DNA from: an uncultured Colwellia sp.
GTDB taxonomy: Bacteria > Pseudomonadota > Gammaproteobacteria > Enterobacterales > Alteromonadaceae
Length of the DNA stretch: 64,000 bases
NCBI GenBank assembly: GCA_913058395.1
Contig: CAJXQI010000002.1
Span: forward strand, 126,001-190,000
Direction: 5' to 3'
The position numbers and the translations under genes are program-made. Position 1 is the first letter of the stretch, and every line of letters begins with the position of its first letter. Shown piece by piece: positions 56,973 to 64,000 of this stretch. The notes under the pieces are model-generated. The model was not told the origin of the DNA and did not search any database. It was given only the letters and a program-made list of their open reading frames with translations.

Positions 56973-57158
56973 ACATTTTGTCATAAAAAAACATAATATT
57001 AGTAACATAAAATTGTTATTATTATATCTTACCTTGCCGCCTAAAATATTTTTATAGCAGTAAAACCTGAAATATTTAATAAATAAGCACAGCAAAATCA
57101 GCGAAAATTGGAAAATTGCGCTATAACTTAGTAGTAAGTGATACAAGGAGTCCGCTTT

Positions 57159-57398
57159 ATGTCATTATTTTCATGGTTTATTCGTACAACCAAAGTTAAA
57201 TCCCCTAAGAATAATAAGGCGTCATTAGAACAAGAACTAACAACATTTAATAACAACACCATGTGGCCTATTGCCAAAGTAAGAAAAAATACAGTTGTAC
57301 AGCAACAAGAATATATAAATTCTGCAACACACTTAAAAAATGTTAATGATATCAAAACATTTGAAGAAAATAGCCCTTCAACCATTGAGCAACACTAA
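57159..57398 (+). CDS. Small hypothetical protein
   Basis: 79 residues from ATG 57159, preceded by a strong RBS AAGGAG at eight bases. N-terminal MSLFSWFIRTTKVKSPKNNK with a short hydrophobic patch, then a polar region (LEQELTTFNNNTMWPIAKVR). No family recognised. The good RBS supports expression. Divergent from csdA-csdE. Confidence 0.55.
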   Translation: MSLFSWFIRTTKVKSPKNNKASLEQELTTFNNNTMWPIAKVRKNTVVQQQEYINSATHLKNVNDIKTFEENSPSTIEQH

Positions 57399-57404
57399 AA
57401 AGCC

Positions 57405-57442
57405 CTAGCTAATTCAACATAGCATTAAGTTGAATTAGCTAG
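57405..57442. terminator. Hairpin between convergent genes
   Basis: CTAGCTAATTCAAC / GTTGAATTAGCTAG, perfect 14-bp stem with a 10-base loop. On the minus strand it is followed by GGCTTTTTAG, a usable T-run, so it likely terminates the gene at 57571-58974. Confidence 0.65.
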
Positions 57443-57570
57443 CGATTAAGCCTTCACTATTACTTTACTTATTAATAATAAAATTGCATCTGAAGTTTTA
57501 TCAAAGTGAATTAAACGAACAAGTATTTACCATAGTAATTTAACCTTAAATTAAGCCCACCTAAGATTAA

Positions 57571-58974
57571 CTAACGAAAAAGTGTCGCGCGTAATATTTC
57601 TCGAGCTTGTTTATATTCACCCTGCTGAGCCAAATCACGACTGACATTAAAGTGATAACTTGGCATTAGATATTGCTTCGGTGCCAAAGCCATAATATCA
57701 ATATAGCTTTGAGGGAAATCGAGTTCAAAATACTCCAATTGAGTGCGGTGATAATAAGGTTTATAACTTTGAATATTTGCACTTTTATCACAAGAGCGTG
57801 CCAAGAAAATGCCAATTTCATTTAAGTATTCTACCGGTGTAGTTAATTTCCAACCTTGATCCTGTTTGGTCAAAATTGGAGTGCTGTCTTTAATTAGGCT
57901 TGCCCATGGTAATTTTGCCAATAGTCGCTTTCTTATTTCTGTCCTTTCGCCAAAGTAACTTTCAGTTAATGTTACAACGTTATAAGAAAATGGTATTTGC
58001 TGATTTTGTTGACATTTTTGATGCTGGCTAGGCAATGGGTATTCATCAATAAAACCGATCAAATGCGAAAGCTCATGGGCAAGCACCTCAACATTGTCCT
58101 GTTGATCTATATACATGATGCCGTTATCAACATTGGCACCTCCTTGCTCGACAATTAAGCCAACATAACGACTTGATATATCTGTTCGATTAGCCCAAAC
58201 ATTTGCCTTACAAGAAATTTTTTCATGTGAATTATCTTGGCAATTAACTAGTTCATAGGGAATATATTTAGGCGTTAGTAAGCAAATATATGGCGCCAAT
58301 TTATGCTGTTGAAACTGCGTAATGAGTTTTGTCCCGTGGCGTAAACCGTTTAAATTGGTCGCAAAAAGCTGCACACTTACATTGCACTGCGGGTTTAACT
58401 TATTTTTTTCAGCAGTAAAAACAGAAAAATTAACCAACTCTTGATAAAAGTCGCTATTCTCTAACCCTGACAGCGCTTCTTGATGCTCTGCAAGAAACGC
58501 TGTGTCGCCTTGCTGAATTGCAAGCTTATACAACAAAACTAAGGCAGCGTCATTTTCTAAAATAGGCAATACTAAGCTTTTGCTTTCTTGATATTGCTTG
58601 GTTTTAAAGTAATGGTTAGCGAGTGCAAGCATTGCACCTTGATGATGTTGGCGAACAGACTCCTTCAACCAAATTTTCGCATACATTATACGACCATCTA
58701 TAAGGTAGTAATTACCAAGCTGATAGGCAATATCAGCATTTTTCTTCGCATAAAGCTTAGCTAGATGTAACCACGCGCTTCGGTTTTCTGCCGTTAATAA
58801 TTTGTTTAGTCGTTCAGTGGAATTGGTAAAAAATTCAATTGAATCTAATCGTGATAATTGCTCAGATGATATAGTGGCTTGAATTATTTTCTGACGGTAG
58901 CTATCCACTAAAAAAAATGAGCCTAGCAATATCATTATCACTAAACTCATTAAAATACGGTATTTTGAAAGCAT
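57571..58974 (-). CDS. Membrane-anchored TPR-like protein with zinc-peptidase motif
   Basis: 467 residues from ATG 58974 (a TTG lies directly before it). One N-terminal membrane anchor (ILMSLVIMILLGSFFLVDSY). Then TPR/SEL1-like helices (LAKLYAKKNADIAYQLGNYY; MLALANHYFKTKQYQESKSL). The distal half holds VLAHELSHLIGFIDEYPLPS: HExxH-x2-G-x2-DEY resembles metallopeptidases of the M64/metzincin-like kind. Cysteines suggest periplasmic location. It lies just after nlpI, whose product recruits peptidoglycan and protein-degrading enzymes in E. coli; a link is speculative. The family is not named with certainty. Confidence 0.65.
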   Translation of the reverse strand: MLSKYRILMSLVIMILLGSFFLVDSYRQKIIQATISSEQLSRLDSIEFFTNSTERLNKLLTAENRSAWLHLAKLYAKKNADIAYQLGNYYLIDGRIMYAKIWLKESVRQHHQGAMLALANHYFKTKQYQESKSLVLPILENDAALVLLYKLAIQQGDTAFLAEHQEALSGLENSDFYQELVNFSVFTAEKNKLNPQCNVSVQLFATNLNGLRHGTKLITQFQQHKLAPYICLLTPKYIPYELVNCQDNSHEKISCKANVWANRTDISSRYVGLIVEQGGANVDNGIMYIDQQDNVEVLAHELSHLIGFIDEYPLPSQHQKCQQNQQIPFSYNVVTLTESYFGERTEIRKRLLAKLPWASLIKDSTPILTKQDQGWKLTTPVEYLNEIGIFLARSCDKSANIQSYKPYYHRTQLEYFELDFPQSYIDIMALAPKQYLMPSYHFNVSRDLAQQGEYKQAREILRATLFR

Positions 58975-59003
58975 CAATGTCAGTTGGAAAATTAATCTAA
59001 AGA

Positions 59004-59954
59004 CTAAAGTGCTTTATTTTGTTGCATTGTTTGACGCATAAGATCTAATTCAAGTTTGGCATATCTATGCTCAACAAATTCGTAAACATTAGTACTTAGT
59101 GCTAACTTGAAAAAATTAATTGCGGCATTTACATCACCTTTCATTTGGTTGTATTTGCCTAAGTAAAAATAGGCTTCACATAAACGCTCAGTTAAGGCCT
59201 TATTAGAACTAACATTGTCAGTTAAATGATCAATGAATGTTGCTTGGTTTATCTTACCTAGGTACAAATCAATAACTTTTTTTGCCCAAACACTTTCATC
59301 AATCAGCTCGGCATATAACGATAAGTCTTGTGCAGCCTGTTGCTGATTAGTTTCTAAATCGGCCAAGTACTGCCATAACACTCGATAAGGGTCATTTTGC
59401 TGATATTGTCTAAAAACTTTAAAGTCATCAGAAGCTAAATTCGCTCGGCCACCATAATACAAGGCAATACCACGATTTAAATAGGCATATTCATGATCGG
59501 GAGCCAATTCAATTGCCGAATCAAAAGCATCGTACGCTTGATTAAATTCTTGCAATTGCGTGAAATGAATACCAATAAAGTTATAAGCATCAACCATATC
59601 TGGCTTTAAATTTATCGCTTGGTTGAAATCAAATCTTGCTAAAGCGCGTAAACCCACTTTGTCATACTCGACGCCACGTTGATAAAACAACTCAGCACGC
59701 TGGCCATCGCTAATTTCAGCACGTTGTAAAACTTGCGATAATCGCGCTAACGCTATCTCACTTTTATAACTAATGGCATTCGGCTCAGCAATAATAAGTT
59801 GGCCAATAACCGATGGCTTTTCAACCGATGTGCTAACACAACCTTGAGAAAGTAATAAACCAGAAACTATCAATGCTTTGGAGAGTACAGCCTTTGAAAA
59901 CTGAGTATTAGAAAGTTGTATTTTAGAAAATAATTTTTTATAAAGTAAGTGCAC
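59004..59954 (-). CDS. nlpI: Lipoprotein NlpI
   Basis: 316 residues, GTG start. The signal ends LLLSQGC (lipobox). TPR repeats are clear: AELFYQRGVEYDKVGLRALA, RFDFNQAINLKPDMVDAYNF, AYDAFDSAIELAPDHEYAYL, NRGIALYYGGRANLA, all close to E. coli NlpI. The N-terminal 25 residues are longer than usual. NlpI is an outer-membrane adaptor that binds Prc and MepS and helps control murein hydrolases. Gene order pnp-nlpI is conserved in gammaproteobacteria. Confidence 0.92.
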   Translation of the reverse strand: MHLLYKKLFSKIQLSNTQFSKAVLSKALIVSGLLLSQGCVSTSVEKPSVIGQLIIAEPNAISYKSEIALARLSQVLQRAEISDGQRAELFYQRGVEYDKVGLRALARFDFNQAINLKPDMVDAYNFIGIHFTQLQEFNQAYDAFDSAIELAPDHEYAYLNRGIALYYGGRANLASDDFKVFRQYQQNDPYRVLWQYLADLETNQQQAAQDLSLYAELIDESVWAKKVIDLYLGKINQATFIDHLTDNVSSNKALTERLCEAYFYLGKYNQMKGDVNAAINFFKLALSTNVYEFVEHRYAKLELDLMRQTMQQNKAL

Positions 59955-59996
59955 GAAAAATAGAACCTTTAGTAAATATGAACTTCTTGAGTATAT

Positions 59997-60027
59997 AAAA
60001 AAGGGAGCTAATAAGCTCCCTTTTTAT
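59997..60027 (-). terminator. Terminator after pnp
   Basis: AGGGAGCT-AATA-AGCTCCCT with runs of A and T on the outer sides. On the minus strand the stem is followed by TTTTTTATA, ahead of nlpI. It probably limits read-through rather than blocking nlpI completely. Confidence 0.85.
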
Positions 60028-60085
60028 CAACACAAAAACGTTATTAATTGTTGCCAAATAACGTTGAGGTTATTTACTTTATGCC

Positions 60086-62209
60086 TTACTCAGCAGCGTC
60101 AGCTTCTGGAGCAGGAGCCGCTGGTTTTTCAGCAGCTTCTTTCATGCTCAAACGTACACGGCCTTGACGGTCAACTTCAAGTACTTTAACAGTAACGTCT
60201 TGACCTTCTGTTAATACATCGCTAACTGCATTCACACGTTCTTCAGAGATTTGAGAAATATGAACTAAGCCATCTTTACCAGGTAAAACATTAACAAATG
60301 CACCAAAGTCTACGATACGTACAACTTTACCAGTATAAATAGTACCTACTTCAATTTCTGCTGTAAGTGCTGTAATACGTGCAATCGCATCTTTGGCTTG
60401 TTCGCCGTCAGTTGCCGCAATTTTAACTGTACCGTCATCTTCGATTTCAATCGTAGTGCCAGTTTCTTCAGTTAATTGACGAATGGTTGCGCCGCCTTTA
60501 CCAATGATGTCACGGATTTTATCTTGGCTAACTTTCATGGTATGAATACGAGGAGCAAATTGAGAGATATCATCACGATGTCCGCCGATAGCTTCGTCCA
60601 TTACACTTAAGATATGAGTACGTGCAGCTTTTGCTTGGTTTAAAGCAAGTTGCATGATTTCTTGTGTAATACCTTCAATTTTAATATCCATTTGAAGAGC
60701 AGTAATACCACCAGTTGTACCCGCTACTTTAAAGTCCATGTCACCTAAGTGATCTTCATCACCTAAAATGTCAGAAAGAACAACAAAGTCATCGCCTTCT
60801 TTAACTAGGCCCATTGCGATACCGGCAACAGAAGCTTTAATTGGAACACCAGCATCCATTAGCGCTAATGAAGTACCACAAACAGAAGCCATTGAAGAAG
60901 AGCCGTTTGATTCTGTAATTTCAGAAACAACACGAACTGCATATGGGAATTCTTCAGCTGAAGGCATTACAGCTAACATGCCGCGTTTCGCTAAACGACC
61001 GTGACCGATTTCACGACGCTTTGGAGAACCAACAAAACCTGTTTCACCAACACAGTATGGAGGGAAGTTGTAATGAAGCATAAATGCATCAGTTTTCTCA
61101 CCCATAATAGTATCAAGACGTTGAGCGTCACGTTGCGTACCTAAAGTAGCAGTAACTAAAGCTTGAGTTTCACCACGAGTAAATACAGCAGAGCCATGAG
61201 TACGTGGTAATACGCCAGTCATTACGTCTAATGCGCGGATCATTTCAGGATCACGACCATCAATACGTGGTGAACCTTGCGTGATACGACCACGAACAAC
61301 TGTTTTTTCTAAGTCGTGGAATAAATCTTTTGCTTCTTGAACGTCAAGTTCAGCGTCAGCTGCAAGTAACTGTTCAACAACTGCGTTGCGAATTTCAGCA
61401 ATTTTTTCATAACGAACTGCTTTTTCAGTAATTTGATAAGCTTCGTTTACTTGTGCTTCAGAAAGCTCAGCAATTTTCGCGATTAAGTCAGCGTTTTTAA
61501 CTGGTGCAGTCCAATCCCATTTAGGGTTGTTAACTTCTGCAGCCATTTCATTAATTGCAGTAATCGCTGTTTGCATTTGCTCATGGCCGTACATAACAGC
61601 GCCAAGCATTACTTCTTCAGACAATACGTCAGCTTCTGATTCAACCATTAATACCGCAGAGTCAGTACCTGAAACAACTAAGTCTAGTTGCGACGTTGCT
61701 AATTCAGATTGTAATGGGTTAAGAATATATTTGCCGTCAGTATAACCAACGCGCGCTGCACCAACAGGACCACTAAAAGGCATACCTGAAATAGCTAATG
61801 CTGCAGAAGTACCTAATAAAGCAATGATATCTGGTGCGATTTCTGGGTTAGCAGAAACAACAGTGATAACAACCTGAACTTCGTTAGTAAAACCTTCAGG
61901 GAATAATGGACGAATTGGACGGTCAATTAGACGACAGATTAATGTTTCTTCTTCTGAAGGACGACCTTCACGCTTAAAGAAACCACCAGGGATTTTACCC
62001 GCTGCGTATGTACGCTCTTGGTAGTTAACTGTTAAAGGGAAAAAATCTTGACCTGGTTTTGCTTCTTTCTTACCAACAACAGAGACTAATACTGAAGTAT
62101 CGTCCATGCTTGCCATAACGGCACAAGTAGCTTGACGAGCAATAACGCCCGTTTCAAGAGTTACGGTATGTTGACCGAACTCAAATGATTTAGTAACTGG
62201 TTTGAACAT
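60086..62209 (-). CDS. pnp: Polynucleotide phosphorylase
   Basis: 707 residues, full length. Two RNase PH domains ([40 protein letters not shown] catalytic aspartates), then a KH domain ([20 protein letters not shown], about 550-610) and S1 domain ([20 protein letters not shown], about 620-690) with an Ala/Glu/Pro tail. A 3'-5' phosphorolytic exoribonuclease and degradosome component. Directly upstream there is no rpsO, unlike the usual rpsO-pnp-nlpI operon. The 275-bp leader contains an AT-rich inverted repeat at 62279-62302. Confidence 0.97.
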   Translation of the reverse strand: MFKPVTKSFEFGQHTVTLETGVIARQATCAVMASMDDTSVLVSVVGKKEAKPGQDFFPLTVNYQERTYAAGKIPGGFFKREGRPSEEETLICRLIDRPIRPLFPEGFTNEVQVVITVVSANPEIAPDIIALLGTSAALAISGMPFSGPVGAARVGYTDGKYILNPLQSELATSQLDLVVSGTDSAVLMVESEADVLSEEVMLGAVMYGHEQMQTAITAINEMAAEVNNPKWDWTAPVKNADLIAKIAELSEAQVNEAYQITEKAVRYEKIAEIRNAVVEQLLAADAELDVQEAKDLFHDLEKTVVRGRITQGSPRIDGRDPEMIRALDVMTGVLPRTHGSAVFTRGETQALVTATLGTQRDAQRLDTIMGEKTDAFMLHYNFPPYCVGETGFVGSPKRREIGHGRLAKRGMLAVMPSAEEFPYAVRVVSEITESNGSSSMASVCGTSLALMDAGVPIKASVAGIAMGLVKEGDDFVVLSDILGDEDHLGDMDFKVAGTTGGITALQMDIKIEGITQEIMQLALNQAKAARTHILSVMDEAIGGHRDDISQFAPRIHTMKVSQDKIRDIIGKGGATIRQLTEETGTTIEIEDDGTVKIAATDGEQAKDAIARITALTAEIEVGTIYTGKVVRIVDFGAFVNVLPGKDGLVHISQISEERVNAVSDVLTEGQDVTVKVLEVDRQGRVRLSMKEAAEKPAAPAPEADAAE

Positions 62210-62278
62210 ATTATTAGTTCCTTAAATATTTTTGATTTTAATCAATCTGTACAATTATTTATTCACTTAGTCAGTCAT

Positions 62279-62302
62279 CTTAATATTTATTTAAAGATTA
62301 AG
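62279..62302 (-). promoter_or_regulatory. Possible leader hairpin of pnp
   Basis: CTTAAT...ATTAAG arms with partly paired interior, about 70 bp before the pnp start on the minus strand. In E. coli, a pnp leader hairpin is the target of RNase III and PNPase autoregulation; the same role here is only suggested by position. Confidence 0.3.
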
Positions 62303-62484
62303 GTGTTAACCAAATTCACGCGTTTGCACACGCTAAGTAGAACAAAAAATTATACAGGCTGATTGATTAGTTTTTTGCAATTATAAATTTTGCACGCACA
62401 TTATACTTAACGGTTGGTTTTTTACTAGCGTCAAAGTATAAATGTTGGGGTTAAAAGTTAGAAAACAGTGCAATAGGATGATAT

Positions 62485-63792
62485 TTAAACACAGTTATTA
62501 ATTTTGGCTAGGCTTTGCTTATATAGATGTAAACACCGCAGTATCAAAAATAGTAACCAGCTAAACTCTGCTAACATCGTTAACGCAAATAGTTGATATA
62601 ATTGCGTGAATGCTAGCGTAGATATTAATGTAGAACAGGAGCAAAGGTGCAGATAAAACAACCAGCGACCATGCTTTTTTAGCAGTAATTCATGCATATG
62701 GGGTAAATGTGCCATGGCAGTAAAATTACTTAAGCACAAGGTTTGTAAATGAGTATAAGTTAAAAATGGTGTGATCTTTAACAGCATCGCTTCAATTATG
62801 CTAACAAGGAAAAAGTAGATAAACATTCCGCTTATCAACAAAGCTTTATTGCCCGCAAACAGCTCTAAAAACCAAGTATCAGGTAAAAAATGCAAACAGG
62901 TCAACGCGATAAAACTTATGCCTGCGAACTGCCAAAATTGAATACTAGTATCAACAACCTTGCGTTTTCGTTGCTTAAATAACTTCAAAAATGTCAGATT
63001 AAAAATACTGTACATAACAAGTACCAAAGTAATAACCACCTGCCCGTTTGTACTGCTAGGTTTAAAAACAAACAACAGTGATAATAATGCTATTAAAGCT
63101 GCAGGCATGTATTTCGCCAACAGCTTAGGAAAGCTAGGCGTAACATGAAACATCGGTATTATTTGCAAACTAGCCGCTAAAATCAGTACTCCCGCCCAGC
63201 CGAAACCACCGAGTAAAGCATGAATATCAGTGAAATTTTTATCACTAATAGCGCCTAATTCTATTGGCATTAAGTTTTTTTGTGCGAGAAAAAGTATGCC
63301 AAATGTCACAACGACTACTAGCGATAGCATAGCCAACCTCATACCAATGATGGTTTGTCCTTGACTCAATTTTTTAATCAGTACATTGGCAACAGCACAG
63401 ACATAAAGCGTGAAACCCACGCCTAAGGTTAACATCGCAATCACACTTATAACGGTATTAGGGACTATAAAGCTCCACGACAAAGCCAATGTCCCTATAG
63501 TGTGCAAAGCATGAGATATAGTGGCAACCATGCGGACGTTTGCGATACCAACACCACCAATAACCGGTAAAAATTGGTATATCGCTCCCATCATCACCAT
63601 CGAAATAAACCCAAGGGTAAATAAATGAGTGATAGCCAACATAGTCGGATGCCAACGACTAAGCCATACCGCTTCGCCGGAAAACAGGATTAAAAAACCC
63701 GTGAGTATTAGAAAGATAGCAGCACTGATAAAATAACGAAAAGGTACGCTAATTGGGGGTAAAGCACTAAAAGATAGATTAGCGATATTCAT
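62485..63792 (-). CDS. Polytopic membrane protein, NnrS / heme-copper oxidase subunit I-like
   Basis: 435 residues with roughly 12 membrane helices. Conserved-looking histidines lie at or near helices: H48 and H56 in WLSRWHPTMLAITHLFTLGF, then ISHALHTIGTLALSW, DIHALLGGFGWAGVLILAAS and MFHVTPSF. The pattern HPxxxxxTHLxxLGxxxMxxxG...LPV is shared by NnrS and by small 'cytochrome oxidase subunit I-like' proteins thought to bind heme or copper. A role in nitrosative or respiratory metabolism is possible. Substrate and cofactor not shown. Confidence 0.6.
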   Translation of the reverse strand: MNIANLSFSALPPISVPFRYFISAAIFLILTGFLILFSGEAVWLSRWHPTMLAITHLFTLGFISMVMMGAIYQFLPVIGGVGIANVRMVATISHALHTIGTLALSWSFIVPNTVISVIAMLTLGVGFTLYVCAVANVLIKKLSQGQTIIGMRLAMLSLVVVVTFGILFLAQKNLMPIELGAISDKNFTDIHALLGGFGWAGVLILAASLQIIPMFHVTPSFPKLLAKYMPAALIALLSLLFVFKPSSTNGQVVITLVLVMYSIFNLTFLKLFKQRKRKVVDTSIQFWQFAGISFIALTCLHFLPDTWFLELFAGNKALLISGMFIYFFLVSIIEAMLLKITPFLTYTHLQTLCLSNFTAMAHLPHMHELLLKKHGRWLFYLHLCSCSTLISTLAFTQLYQLFALTMLAEFSWLLFLILRCLHLYKQSLAKINNCV

Positions 63793-63864
63793 AATTATGA
63801 TAACTTTAAGTAATTATGAGTAAGAATATTGTTCTTATGTACCGTTAACTTAGGCGCTATTAAC

Positions 63865-64000
63865 TTAAGCATTTAGGATAATAAAGTCACTGAATGATAA
63901 CTTGTCTTTTTCATTGGCGATGTAGATCACGAAACTTTCTTCTGCCAATTGCTTGCTATGATAAAGCCAACCATTGGCAATTAGTTGCTCGTACAACGGA
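63865..64000 (-). CDS. 3' end of an unidentified gene, cut by window edge
   Basis: Open minus-strand frame from the window edge to TAA at 63865, giving the last 44 residues (EQLIANGWLYHSKQLAEESF, then VIYIANEKDKLSFSDFIILNA). Too short to classify. It lies 72 bp upstream of the polytopic membrane protein gene in the same direction, perhaps the same transcript. Confidence 0.5.
   Translation of the reverse strand, partial: PLYEQLIANGWLYHSKQLAEESFVIYIANEKDKLSFSDFIILNA

Noticed and set aside
56972-57146. N-terminal extension of csdA-csdE
   Set aside because: The extra 58 residues are AT-rich, hydrophobic and not seen in the family; probably upstream leader.
62210-62484. rpsO ahead of pnp
   Set aside because: Searched all frames by eye for S15-like sequence; none present.

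Overview
The window looks like chromosomal DNA from a marine gammaproteobacterium of the order Alteromonadales, most likely family Colwelliaceae (Colwellia/Thalassotalea-like). This is inferred from the AT-rich composition, the close match of SucA/SdhA/GltA/NlpI/Pnp to gammaproteobacterial forms, the gltA//sdhCDAB-sucABCD layout and an MSHA-type pilin. The genus is a judgement from memory of these families, not a search result.

Layout. 1-5.0 kb: a truncated secreted gluzincin-type metallopeptidase with a membrane-protein partner, a periplasmic cupin protein, a GAF-domain histidine kinase and recR. 5.3-8.9 kb: an MFS transporter translationally close to a peptide deformylase paralogue, then a GPH/MalT-like sugar symporter with a LacI-type operator in its leader. 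9.2-12.4 kb: small single genes (VOC protein, type IV pilin, GFA-family protein, outer-membrane barrel, GNAT, DUF3565). 12.5-25.6 kb: an alpha-glucan locus with a divergent LacI-family regulator, then glgP-glgB-glgX-malQ and a GH13 lipoprotein. Palindromes around ATACGTAT sit between the regulator and glgP and also upstream of the sugar symporter, tying transporter, regulator and catabolic operon into one probable maltodextrin/glycogen regulon. glgC and glgA are not here. 26-28.3 kb: a collagenase-like M9 lipoprotein ending in two VHL-beta-like repeats.

28.6-39.5 kb is an accessory stretch of small membrane proteins, lipoproteins, GNAT, GST, a beta-lactamase-fold hydrolase, an RraB-like protein and a DUF2971 protein. 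Within it, 36.0-38.4 kb holds the most unusual feature of the window: a family of hairpin-rich repeats. Two ~252-bp direct copies share a cloverleaf-like fold, a stem with four compensatory base-pair changes and a shared terminal box. The box recurs in inverted orientation twice and a partial copy occurs once. No gene explains it.

39.5-51.1 kb is the TCA-cycle block: sucD, sucC, sucB, sucA, sdhB, sdhA, sdhD, sdhC on the minus strand and gltA divergent on the plus strand. Downstream are a REC-REC-histidine kinase protein, a GlxA-type AraC regulator, tcdA (csdL), and a CsdA-CsdE fusion gene. 57.2-64 kb holds a short conserved-looking ORF, a TPR-type protein with a zinc-peptidase motif, nlpI, pnp (with no rpsO directly upstream), a polytopic NnrS/oxidase-like membrane protein and the 3' end of one more gene.

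No rRNA, tRNA, CRISPR array, transposase or prophage gene was recognised.
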